DNA from: Amanita rubescens
Taxonomy: Eukaryota > Basidiomycota > Agaricomycetes > Agaricales > Amanitaceae
Assembly (NCBI GenBank): GCA_015039365.1
Contig: WION01000011.1
Coordinates: 372,001-436,000 of the forward strand
DNA length: 64,000 nt
Direction: 5' to 3'
The position numbers and the translations under genes are program-made. Below are positions 54,547 to 64,000 of the stretch, in pieces (position 1 is the stretch's first letter; every line of letters begins with the position of its first letter). The notes under the pieces are model-generated. The model had not been told where the DNA came from. It searched no databases and saw only the letters and a program-made list of their open reading frames with translations.

Positions 54547-56769
54547 ATGGCAGCAACGGCGACGCCTCTAGCTATTGCTCTCCCAAGTTTGGGTCCAACG
54601 ATCGGCGCAGCATATGTGGGAGCCATGATGGCTGCAATGTACGTTTCCTTCAAATTTTCACATATATCATTTTTTGCCAACCGGTCTTTTCGACAGACTG
54701 TACGGAGCTACCAACGTCCAGACGTATCTGTATCTCAAGAATTACCCTAACGACTGGCTGTTACAGAGATATGCAGTGAGTGCGGGTGTACTCCAGTTGA
54801 ATGTGCGCTGATTGCATGTCAAGGTCGTTCTACTTTGGTATGTTTCCCTGTTGGTCCACGCAAAATGCTGAACGCGACGTTTACAGGGTTTTGGATTCGT
54901 TGCATATGGTCTTCACCATCACCCCATTGTGGCACTACCTGATCGAATCCTTTGGGAACTATCTGGCGCTCCTCAAAATCGACTGGTGCGTTCTTCTTCC
55001 CTTCAAATCTTTTATCATGACAACCCCCATTCAGGTCGCTCAAAGTGAGTTGTCTCGTTTGACACGATTCACTTACTCATCCTGACTGCGCCGTCCGAAT
55101 CAAGGTACAAATCGCCGTCAACGTACGTCTATACCACGTGCTCCTATCTTGACGCGACATGTGAAACTGTGATGTTTAGGTCATCATCATTCTATTTGTA
55201 CAAAGGCACGTTTCTCTTCCGTTCCTTCGGAATGACGCGTGACGTTTTGACGTCATTAGTTTATACACGGTGCGAGTGTGGAAACGTACGTTCGAGTCTA
55301 TAATGTCTGCGTGCTTATACTGACTTGGCCGCTTTTCTAGTTAGCAGCAACAATACCCGGATTTGGGCATGGGTCCTCGTACGTTTGGACCAAATCAGAA
55401 TCCTGGGTTTTCTAATACGTTTCATGGTAGATTGTCGTTCTCTTGGCTGGATATGGCAAGTCTGCCTGCGTGGTTTTCTTGGAGCTGATCTAATCTTTTT
55501 TTTCTTTGTTTAGCTACCGGAATCAGTACGTTTGATGATCGCCCTACTGTCCGCCGCTTTCTAAATTTGGTTGCTGTCTAGTCCTTATAGTTAAAACGTA
55601 AGTACGACAGCCGAGCCTATTCCGAAAACATACAAAATCATCATTCTGGGAATAGAATTACCATCTCGTACTTTTCCCAACTCAACGAGAGCCGCGTACG
55701 TCTTCTGCTTTACCTTTCTATAGTGTGACCTTATCCTCGGCAACAGTGGGTCATATATCTCGCTTTTGCGATGCCGACCTTCAACGATATTGTGCTCGCT
55801 GCTGGCATCTGGCATTTGCTCTCTCTCCGGCGTACCACTTTTGCAGAGTAAGATGATTTATCTCGCGTATATCGTCCGAAAGCCGTTGATGAGATACTGT
55901 AAATGTGCAGAACGCAATCGAAAATCTGGATCATTTTGCGCTATGTCTTCATCTCTGGGGCTTTGACGAGGTACGTAAAGATGTAAACATATAATGCGCT
56001 TTATCATTTTGACGGTATTCCTTGCAGCGTATGTTCGCTTAGCGCCCTCATTACAGTAAGTGCACGGCAATTGTTTAGCAGAGCCAAAGCTAACGTAGCG
56101 ATAAGTACGTTGTGATGCCGAATAATCTCGTATTCCTGGGTATCGAGTTTTTGCTCACGAAACGTGAGGCTATTGCGTTTATTTGTACCGCAAGACAGAC
56201 TAACGAGTTTTTTTTTTAAATTTTAGTCTATATCAATAGCTACCTGGCGATGTGAGTGGTGGTGTGATTGCGTTTTACGTGTTCGATACTCACCCATTTC
56301 CAGGCTGAACGCGAGAAAGAGTGTCAAAGATCACACCACTCTGAGCCACACTGCAGTAAGTGTTTCCTTTCAGCATCCGCATAGGGGAGCTTGAGCTCAC
56401 AATGCACGCATAGAACGTGATGCAACTGAGCGATCTGGAATCGAGACAGCCGGATTTGGATTACCACGGGAGTTCAAGATCTACAGACGATGGACATGGA
56501 AAGTTCCGTAATAGTATGCATACTTCGAACAGAAATAGCGTAAGTCAGTCTTTCAGTAAACCGTCCCGTGTGCTGAGTCGGCATGCGCTTGTTTGCAGAA
56601 GGCGGTCAGGATTAGAGTTGACGTTGATAGGGTGCGGAGGGAGAGTGACTACACTGGTCTTTCGGATATTTCGCCACGGTCCTCCCCGCATACGCCGGCG
56701 TATGACGAGAAGGATGATCAAGAGTTTGTGGTAAAAGAGGCTGTCAGGGATTATGGGTACGCAGTGTAG
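54547..56769 (+). CDS. DUF6534 membrane protein, copy G
   Basis: The best-preserved and most family-typical copy. The ATG at 54547 gives MAATATPLAIALPSLGPTIG. Exons read: 54547-54638, 54697-54775 (LYGATNVQTYLYLKNYPND), 54824-54837 (14 nt), 54887-54985 (DSLHMVFTITPLWHYLIESF), 55035-55044 (10 nt, WSLK), 55105-55122 (18 nt, VQIAVN), 55180-55205, 55260-55285 (LYTVRVWK), 55341-55378, 55431-55455, 55514-55525 (12 nt), 55582-55597 (16 nt), then larger exons. Several introns use GC donors (after 55205 and 55455). C-terminal LNARKSVKDHTTLSH, MQLSDLESRQPD and a last exon (ending EAVRDYGYAV) make a longer cytosolic tail than in the other copies. Function unknown; seven-helix membrane protein is inferred. 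Confidence 0.82.
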
Positions 56770-57125
56770 AATATGTCTATATATAAGGTTATTATTTGTA
56801 TGTGTGACAGGCAAGCTGCCGAAAGATTGAATGCTAAAAAACAATGTCGGCAGAAACCGTTTCCAGGTGTTCCTCCATACCTTTGGCAAACATTTCGATC
56901 ACGTATGACTGGCAAATCTGCAAGTTTCTCTACAAGTTCATCCATCGTCTTTGGAAGTGGCACCCTTGGCCTTTTAGGCCCTCAACTGGTTAACGGGACG
57001 TCGAGAGGTGAAAATGTATCCGAGTCAAGGGACGTATTGAGATGGCTTGAATATCATAGCAGCGGTGAGGCGCATACGTTAGAGATGAGGATGAGGAGGA
57101 TGGGAATGATACTAGAGAGTTACAT
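56770..57125 (-). pseudogene. secreted kinase-like gene, dead duplicate
   Basis: Tandem copy of the 5' part of the gene at 57526-58157. The signal-peptide region is conserved (minus strand from 57125), but the second codon is TAA (57120-57122) where the sister has CAA. The following frame has shifts; a later stretch, PLPKTMDELVEKLADLP, corresponds to the sister's AFPKTMDELEKTLG. The similarity ends next to the 3' end of DUF6534 copy G. The upstream flank is also duplicated (compare 57126-57290 with 58158-58340), so this was a segmental event. Confidence 0.75.
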
Positions 57126-57525
57126 TGGTTGCGAGTCTCAGGGCCCTTGCCAAGATCGGTTTGAGGGCCTGCCTGGATTGAATAGAAGAAAAGCGTACGA
57201 GCCTCCGAAATTTCGGGCTATGACGGAAAACGACTCGTAGTTACGCCTTATCCATCATGATCTTGATTCGATATGGCGGTGCCAACGTGATTGCAAAACG
57301 ACTCTAGGATGCATATATGACCTTGCCCATCGTCCACCAAAAATTATATTCTATAATTCTCTCGTGGTACAGTATATCCCATAAGCAGCAGTACCGTGAT
57401 CATCACCATTCAGATAAAGACCGCCCCCAAGCTACCATCGGCATACCTTTCATATAGAAAGCTTTGTTGATTGAGACTACAGCAAAATTTGGTACGTATC
57501 CCGCCGCCGAGTCGAATGAATACAC

Positions 57526-58157
57526 TCACAAGCTTGGGACAGGTGTGTAATGTCCTTTAAGTGCTGTCTTAGCGTTCCTACGAAGATTGGATGACACCGA
57601 TGTCTGATCCTGTTGATGAAGGTACCCCTTGTCCTCTATGATAATCAAGTAGTCTGGACTCTTTATTGCCTCTGGGGTCGGGTGCGCGTTGATAAAAAAT
57701 CCAAGTAAATTTATGTTTTTCGAAAACGTTTTGAGATAGAAAACCTCTTGGATGACCTCTTCTTTCGTTCTCGGCTTCGATACCCTTGTTGTCCAAATTC
57801 CTTTGATTATGGCTGGAGTGTGCCCCGTGCCGTATCCATCTTTGTATTGGCATGAGGGATAATTTTCCTTGCCTGTCTTGAGGCCATCGGCTTGCGCCCA
57901 CTGGAAATAAAAATGAAACGGGTTAAGTGTTTTCATCAAGCTGCCGAGTGTTTTTTCAAGTTCGTCCATCGTCTTTGGAAATGCCACCTTTTCATTCCTA
58001 GGCTTGCGTTACTGGTTAACGGGACGTCGAGAGGTGCAAGGTATCGACGTACTGAGATGGCTTGAGTCTCGTTGTTCGGGAAACCGATATACAGCGGTGA
58101 GGCGCATACGTTAGAGATGAAGATGAGGAGGATGGGAATGATACTAGAGAGTTGCAT
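57526..58157 (-). CDS. secreted kinase-like protein, C-terminally short
   Basis: ATG at 58157: signal peptide MQLSSIIPILLIFISNVC, then ASPLYIGFPNNETQ, similar to the SSPLYIEHG start of the gene at 46758. The second ORF (from 57987) is in another frame and has AFPKTMDELEKTLG, then after a probable intron (acceptor before TGGGCGCAAG) DGYGTGHTPAIIKGIW, TKEEVIQEVFYLKTFS and PDYLIIIEDKGYLHQQD, which resemble the N-lobe of a kinase-like fold. It ends at 57526 without catalytic-loop motifs. How the first and second parts join (intron or frameshift) was not solved. Probably a member of the same secreted kinase-like family, perhaps partial. Confidence 0.55.
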
Positions 58158-58543
58158 TGGTTGCGAGTCTTAGGCTTGCAAAGATCGGGTTGAGGGCCTG
58201 CCTGGATTGAATAGAAGGAAAGCGTTCGCTTTTAAGCGCACAAGCCTCCGAAATTTCGGGCTACGACGGAACACGACCTGACACGACTCGTATTTACGCC
58301 TTATCCATCATGATCTTGATTTGATGTGGCGATGCCAAGTCCAACATGATGATGGTTGCAAAACGGATGCATCAGACAATATCATAATATTACCTAATAT
58401 GGACCTGCCTGGTAAGGAGCAGCGCCATGATCATGACCAGCGATTAACGACATGCGAGCAATGATGAAGACTCTATAGGTACTGTCTCGTAGTCGTCGTC
58501 ATGATCGAATAGCCCACTGTACATCCCACATCTAGCACTCTAC
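58158..58543. other. duplicated flank, no gene
   Basis: Most of it is the second copy of 57126-57340 (upstream flank of the dead duplicate), with the same GAGGGCCTGCCTGGATTGAA and TTACGCCTTATCCATCATGA blocks. No coding sequence. Confidence 0.6.
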
Positions 58544-59093
58544 TTATATGCATTGAGCCAAGCTTATATTCAACCTTTCTCCATTCACGGGCTGATCTTG
58601 ATTCGCGCGTTCCCCCATACTAGCTCGTTTCAGAATTGCCGGGTTGAGCACTTTGGCATACTTGGGCTCGACGAGGGTATCCTGGAGGTCTTCGTCCGGA
58701 TATACCGGCCTCGCGGCCTTCCATGGTGTCGAGTTTCGCTTTGATGACGATGAACTGGGTACGACGGGAAAATCAGTGAGGCGGGAGGGGCGAAGAAGCG
58801 GGGCAGACAACGAACCTGATCAGCTCGCATGTTGAGATTAGCAGTAATGCCTAAGTGTATTTGCCTACCGAGAATCATTAAGTTGGCGCATACTCATAAG
58901 GAAGAAGGAAAAAAAGGAAAGTTTGACCACTCACCACAGTCCTAGCCAAATTCTCGTGCAACGACATCTGCTCATGCTCGCGCATAGCCGTCAGCATCGG
59001 CGCTCTGAAACTCGCCAAAATCACCAAAATGATCAAACGAGCCATCGCCGTCATCCGAGAACGAAGATGAGAACCCAAATGGGCCTTCACCAT
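58544..59093 (-). CDS. unrecognised minus-strand coding fragment
   Basis: Two neighbouring minus-strand frames look partly protein-like. One encodes DFPVVPSSSSSKRNSTPWKA and YPDEDLQDTLVEPKYAKVL; the other is acidic with GFSSSFSDDGDGSFDHFGDF. A possible intron lies near 58900. I do not recognise the family and cannot fix a start, so this may be the 3' end of a gene or a remnant. It stands between the secreted-protein pair and the NACHT-type relic. Confidence 0.3.
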
Positions 59094-59165
59094 CGCAACC
59101 GGCTCCTACGCCACGGGGTGATGAGCTCGAGCGTTAGATGACCCATTTAGCCTAATCGAACACCT

Positions 59166-60199
59166 TTAAGTTTGGAGCTGTTGATATACATGTATAGCTG
59201 GTGAGATGATGGTACTTGAGAAGAAAAGAGCAGGAATCTCACCTTTGACGCCGTTCAATTTTTGACCTTGGACGATCCGATGTATAATCCACACGTCACG
59301 CAAGAGTGCAATGGCCAACTCGCGGTTAACTGAGTCCGCTAAAGACATTTCCGGTCAAGATATGGTGTATAAGATCATATACGGCGCTATGTAGAAAGCT
59401 ATTCCATGGGGACTCCGGTCCTATGTGGTCGCGAATAAAATATGCGCACTCGTGACTCGATTTCCTTGGTGAGTTTGGCCTCATTGACTAGCGAAAAGAC
59501 ATCGTTCATGATATCGACGAGGCGATGGATGCGATCAACTTGAGCCAAGATGGTCTGCGAAAGGTTCAGATCAGAATGAATATGTAAAGTGTACAAAGAG
59601 CGAACGAACCTTGGGCACAACAGAGAGGATGCTCCACGCCATATTAGCGTATGGGTGGACCTGGATATCCAATCGTCTCGTGAATCAGAGACAGCGGAGA
59701 GTTCATCAGTTCGACCACTTACGTGTGCGATCTCATCGACAAATTTGGTGAACGATTTAACTTTCTGTAGGAGCGGTTCCCACAAGGACTTGATATTAGC
59801 TACCAGAAGTATTGGCAGCATCTTGCATTGGTTCGATCAATGATGACGCCAGCTTCATGTTGACAAGTGCATCCTTTGCTTCTGCAACGGCCTCTTCCAT
59901 GTTCAATTCTGCGTCAGAAGCCTTCGACGTAGCGGCAATCGTGAATTCAATGACGATCTGCGTTTTGCGCTGATTCCCTTGGGAATCATATTTGCATAGC
60001 TCCCGAGTGATAGCTAAGAGTAAAGATTATTAGTGGAAGGGGCTCAACATGGGACCAGAGTACAGACCTCCAGCCGTTCCTTCAGCAAGAAGCAACTCAA
60101 TCACGTCTCTTGTTCCACCGGTGAATTTGTCCTTGAGGTTATTTTTGGCATAGAGCCGACACTCCAAGATGGAAGAGCTTAATGCATCGCTACCACAAG

Positions 60200-60201
<2 letters not shown>
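59166..60201 (-). pseudogene. N-terminal part of a NACHT-type protein, broken
   Basis: Reads in the minus direction like the N-terminal region of agaricomycete NACHT proteins: SSSILECRLYAKNNLKDKF, then after an intron RELCKYDSQGNQRKTQIV and MEEAVAEAKDALVNMKLA, then SLWEPLLQKVKSFTKFVDEI, HRLVDIMNDVFSLVNEAKLT and, in another frame, ECAYFIRD. Between KEIES and ECAYFIRD about 14 family residues and the frame are lost. A later piece has RELAIALLRDVWIIH. No NACHT domain follows. At its 5' side the open frame is cut directly by the poly-A end of the LINE (60202). It is therefore a dead gene with at least two kinds of damage. Confidence 0.65.

Positions 60202-60235
<34 letters not shown>
60202..60235 (-). 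other. poly-A tail of the LINE
   Basis: An unbroken run of 34 T on the plus strand marks the 3' end of the minus-strand LINE. An uninterrupted run this long suggests a young insertion. Confidence 0.9.
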
Positions 60236-60238
<3 letters not shown>

Positions 60239-60508
60239 TCCTTGTTTAGGCCCCATGGCGCTCGTAGCGCATGGTAGGGCATGATCGTATGTAGAATACA
60301 TCTTTGTAATATACCTGTGTTTCACTGTCTTCATCATCCGCTGAGGAATACGCCCCGTAGTTGGTGCGTAGTGTGGGATTGAAATGGTGTTTACGACGGA
60401 AGGTCGTGTGGTTAGATGGTAGAAGCGCACACTCACTGTGCATTGTTCATCGTTGCCTTGCCCCGTCTTTTATCACCCCGCTCCCGTTCTGCCTCGTCTC
60501 ACCTCGCC

Positions 60509-63480
60509 TCACCTCCCACCACTTCGTCCCCATTCCCCGCCAGTGGTATCACCCCGCCCTGCCTCACCCTCTCTGCCTTCCCCCTCGGTCCTTTCCCTCC
60601 CACTTTGCCTTGCCCCCTCGCTGCCTCTGTTGCTCGTTAGCCAACTGCGTATGTCTCCTCTGTCATATGTGTTCCATTCTCCTTCTACCCTTCGAGCCCC
60701 GTCTCCCGTTGCGTGTTCCCTGTTGCTTTGGGCATTTCGTTCCCTTGGTGCTAAGCGCCTGTTCCCCTGCCGTTCGTGTGTCATGTATCCATTAAACAGG
60801 TTGCTTTGCGCTGGTTGTTTTTTATCTTGTTTTAACGTCCACGGTATCCGTTTTGTTTTCTTGACAAAGGTGGTGATGTACGTCAAGTTGCTGTCATTTC
60901 CTAAGAGCTTTTTGAGGTCTGTCATGTCTCGCTTGACCTTTCGTCGGAGTTGGTTCCGTAGTTCATCGTAGGCTCTGCAGTGGCGTAGTACATGGTCTAC
61001 TGTCTCGTTGTATTGTTTACATGACGGGCATAAAGGGGTTTTGCTTATGTTGATGCGGTGGAGGTGTGCGTTTAGGCCAATGTGGCCTGTTTTAAGTTGC
61101 GTCCATAGGCTACTTGTGCGGCGGTCGACCTTTGCCAGTGCCTTCCTGTACTTTTTACCACCCTTGTCGCTGATGACATCCTTGAGTTTTTCCGCTTGGG
61201 GCGACATACGCCAAGCCTCCCGTGCCGCTTCTTTTACTTTCGCGTTAAAGTGTTGTTTCGCTGCTGATTTACTGGTTGGGAGGGGTTTCCTAAAAAGCTT
61301 CGGTAGCGCTGTCCTGATACTGCATGTGCCTGCGCTCGCCGCCTTTGCTGCCTCATCCGCCTCTTCATTTCCTTTTATTCCTACATGGCCTGGCGACCAC
61401 CTGATTTTCAACTTTATGTTGTCGTTCCTGTGCTTAAGTGCCTTGACTTGCTCATGGAAGTTGTCGAGAATGTACTTGCCTGGTCCCTGTTTGCTCTCTG
61501 TGGATGCGATTATGGCTGCCTGGTTATCAACATTAACTGTTACGGATTTCACGCCTCGTTTGTTCTTGACCGAATAAACCCCCAGGGCCATTGCGGCACA
61601 TTCCGCTTCGTAAACCGTGTGCTTTGCGGCTGGCCCTAAATGGAACTGTATGAGTGCGATGCGTTTGCCTTTTTTATAGATTACTGCGGCAGCGCCGACC
61701 CCATCCTTCGTTAGGGATCCATCCGTGTACAGCTGGTATTCAGCGTTGTCCTTGCGACATTGTTCGATGGCGGCGTCTTTGTTGTCCGGGATGGCAGTTT
61801 TGATGTCTGGGTTCCACGCGCTGGGGTGGCGTATGGGTATTATCTTCTCCATTGAGTCGGGCTTGATGTTGTACGTGTGGAAAAGCTCGTGTAAGGGGCT
61901 GGGATGTTTTCGTACATATCTTCGTGCCGAGCGCCGTACCATACCATGCAGGGGGTGTCCTTTAGGGATCGTTGCGAGGCCCAGGGCTGTATTGTAACGC
62001 CATTTGTCGATTGCTAGGTGTATTGGCAGTAAGTCTGTTAGCACGTTCAGAACGGTACTCGCCGTAGTTCTCATGGCCCCTGTAATCATTATGGATGCTC
62101 GGCGTTGGACCATTGCAAGCTGTCGCATGACTGTGATGTTGTAAGTTGGGCTCGGGTTGGGTGACGTTAGTTTATGACGTTGCTGAGGGGAGAGGAAGAT
62201 GTCGGCGCCGTAAAGCAACCGAGGGATTGCTATGGTGAGGTATAGTCGGCGGACGAAGGTGGGGCTGATCCCTTTGCTCACGCGGGCTAAGCGGCCGAAT
62301 TGGTTGATCCATTTTTCCCCTTTTGCTAGGGTCGTTGCTATGTGCGTTTTCCAGTTGAGCCAGCGGTCAATTGAGATTCCTAGGAGTTTTGCTGATTCTT
62401 GTGGCTGGACCTCGTGTCCCCGTATGATTATTGGCTCGTTTTCACCTTCCCTTCCCGCTGTTATGTTTTTTGCTCGTAGGAAGTCGACCAGTTGGAATTT
62501 TTCTATGCCGAAAGTGCAATTGTGCGCATCTGCCCATTGTAGGATGCCTCCTTGTCGGTTTAGCATCTCTTCGACCTTTTGGTGGGTCTCAGTATAGTTG
62601 CGGCCTATCGCGAGAATCGTCGTGTCATCTACAAATAAGATAGCGTCCTCACCGTTTTTTGGATTTGGTACATCCAAGATATCCGAGTTGTATATCATGT
62701 AGGCGATGGGTGAAAACGGGTCCCCTTGGTCGAGACCATTTATGACGTTGAAAATGTCTGATGTGTAATCGTCGAATTTGAGTTGAGTTTTCCTGTTGGA
62801 CATTCTCTGTGTTATCCAGCTGGTAAACTGACAAGGGATGCCTCTTATGCGCATGTCATGGACCAGTCGATCAATGTTGACACTTGGAAAAGCGCCTTTA
62901 ACGTCTAAGAACAGCGCTGATACAACCTTTTTCTTTCGCCATGCGTCTTTGATTGTTGTTGTTAAATAGTGGACTGCTTGTGTTGTTGTGTAGCCCGGGC
63001 GCGCTCCAAAGTGGTTCTTCGGTATGATTTTGTACGCTTCACATCTATTTGTAATTTCATCAGCAACGCAGGCGTTCAGTAAGCGAGCAAAACCGTTTGA
63101 AAGGGAGATTGGTCTCCATGCGTTGGGGGATTCGTAGTTTGGCCGGCTTGGCTTCTTAAGGATGACTGTCATGGTCCGCGCCCATGCATCTGGGTAGTAG
63201 TCGAGGTCGAAAGTTGCGCGGAAAAGCGGCCCTAAGTACGGTAGCAAGATTTGTTTAGCTTCTTTGATGACGCAGTTCGGTGCGGTATCCGGGGCGGTTG
63301 CTTTGTATGGTGGCATTTTGTTGATTGCTCTCTTGATCTGTTTATTTGTTATAGGCTTGAATTCCCACCTCGGCGGGGGGTACGTGTGGCCATTGAGTGT
63401 ATCGTCCTGTGGCGGCTTTTCCGGAAACAGTGCTTCATAAAAATCTGACTCTTCAAATCGTTGGTTGTTGCCGTGATATC
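60509..63480 (-). CDS. LINE ORF2: reverse transcriptase and RNase H
   Basis: Reverse transcriptase from about MPPYKATAPD onward has WRPISLSNGFARLLNACV, FGARPGYTTTQAVHYL, SALFLDVKGAFPSVNIDRL, GLDQGDPFSPIAYMIYN and the catalytic LFVDDTTILA. After a thumb/connection region comes RNase H: YTDGSLTKDGVGAAAVIY, YEAECAAMALG, VNVDNQAAI and RWSPGHVGIKGNEEADEAAK (D, E, D and D residues present). A C-terminal zinc-knuckle-like CPSCKQYNETVDHVLRHC follows, then a basic low-complexity tail. The frame is open upstream of the first Met to about 63480. All catalytic residues look intact, but the 5' part of the polyprotein is in another frame (next entry). Confidence 0.92.
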
Positions 63481-64000
63481 GTCTTCGCTACCTCTTAGCT
63501 TTGCCTTAAGATTGGGGACCCTTGCTCGACCCGCATCTGTGGGTTGGTTGTTAGCGTACTTAGCCGCTGTCCACACCGTTGTCTCGTTTAAGGACTCTAG
63601 CCATTCGGACCAGTGGTTAGTTTTAGCCTCGCGTATGGCGGTTGTGTATTCGTTGCGTAAGCGCTTGTATTCCTCGTGCACAGGGTGGTTTGGGCTGGAA
63701 CGCCGGCCGTAAGATTTCCTGCCTTTTTTTGCGACTGCCTTTTTTAGCTTTCTCAGGTCGCTAGACCACCAGCGTTTCGCGTGGGGGGAGTGTTTTGCTT
63801 TTGGGACTACTTTTTCTATTGTTTCGCGTACGGCTGTATCAAGACTCATTAGGACTTGGTTAAATTCATGAACGCTGGAAATGGTCTTAGGCTTCGGTAT
63901 TCCACTCGTTTGAGCTCTTAGTGTTTTCCTGAATTCGTCCCAGTCGGTTTCTTTGAAGTTGAAGCGTTGCTGTTCTTCGTGGAGCGTAACTGAAGTATCG
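63430..64000 (-). CDS. LINE ORF2 upstream part (endonuclease-RT linker), frameshifted
   Basis: Open from the window edge to about 63430 in a different minus-strand frame: TDWDEFRKTLRAQT, then KRWWSSDLRKLKKAVAKKGR, EEYKRLRNEYTTAIREAK and NHWSEWLESLNETTVWTAAK. This is the helical linker typical between endonuclease and reverse transcriptase in these LINEs. Near 63470 the sense of the protein passes to the frame of the RT ORF (which reads RFEESDFYEALFPEKPP), so one base has been lost or gained there. The element is probably inactive unless this is a sequencing error. Confidence 0.82.

Larger units (their letters stand above)
60202..64000 (-). mobile_element. LINE (non-LTR retrotransposon), continues beyond window
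   Basis: Minus-strand element with a 34-nt poly-A tail (T run at 60202-60235), a 3' untranslated part to 60508, and coding sequence reaching the window edge at 64000. Order of domains: linker after the (off-window) endonuclease, reverse transcriptase, RNase H, cysteine-rich end. This is the order of the Tad/I-type LINEs of fungi. Target duplication cannot be checked since the 5' end is outside. Confidence 0.93.

Noticed and set aside
8926..56769. Calling the seven-helix paralogues opsins or GPCR pheromone receptors
   Set aside because: Motifs (LYGxTNxQxYxY, WSLK, LNARKS) match the DUF6534 family; no retinal lysine context or STE2/STE3 features are visible.
61008..61577. 189-codon plus-strand ORF and others at 60361-62597
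   Set aside because: Antisense shadows of the LINE reverse transcriptase / RNase H gene.
1..64000. tRNA or rRNA genes
   Set aside because: A reading for B-box-like GGTTCGANTCC with a matching A-box found none that could fold; a covariance-model search would be decisive.

Overview
The window is nuclear DNA of a filamentous basidiomycete, most likely an agaricomycete. The evidence is short spliceosomal introns (about 45-70 nt, GT-AG and several GC-AG), a NACHT-WD40 STAND protein, seven paralogues of the basidiomycete membrane-protein family DUF6534, small secreted cysteine-rich proteins, a chromodomain Ty3/Gypsy element and a fungal LINE. The species cannot be fixed by reading alone.

Layout. 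1-3.2 kb: gene-poor DNA with a degenerate CACGTG repeat, a NACHT relic and a small spliced gene of unknown function. 3.9-8.1 kb: two ordinary genes, an APC-family amino-acid permease and a WRAP53/TCAB1-like WD40 protein. 8.9-56.8 kb: a spread-out tandem array of seven DUF6534 genes, all on the plus strand (starts at 8926, 18056, 20715, 35019, 38701, 42137 and 54547). Other genes and transposons lie between them. The family shares a remarkable chain of microexons. 11.3-16.5 kb (minus): a NACHT-WD40 protein with 14 near-identical WD repeats. 22.5-33.25 kb: a young chromovirus (Ty3/Gypsy) with identical-looking 451-bp LTRs and a GTAGG target duplication, inserted in a C-terminal exon of the third DUF6534 copy. 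Inside its pol gene sits a second, gag-only LTR element with identical-looking 397-bp LTRs. 34 kb: a recent 424-bp copy of part of the NACHT exon. 44.6-46.1 kb: an F-box-like protein. 46.8-47.7 kb: a kinase-like protein with a signal peptide, truncated by in-frame stops. 48-54.2 kb: three tandem units, each holding a small secreted cysteine-rich protein gene. They end at an intact msrA, and two units carry only the 5' end of msrA. 56.8-58.2 kb (minus): a tandem pair of secreted-protein genes, one dead at codon 2. 58.5-60.2 kb (minus): a degraded N-terminal part of a NACHT-type protein, cut by a LINE that fills the window to its end.

Taken together this is a fast-evolving accessory locus: expanding gene families (DUF6534, secreted proteins, NLR fragments) repeatedly duplicated and broken by LTR and LINE insertions, beside a few conserved housekeeping genes (permease, WRAP53-like, MsrA). 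No CRISPR array, rRNA or tRNA was seen.
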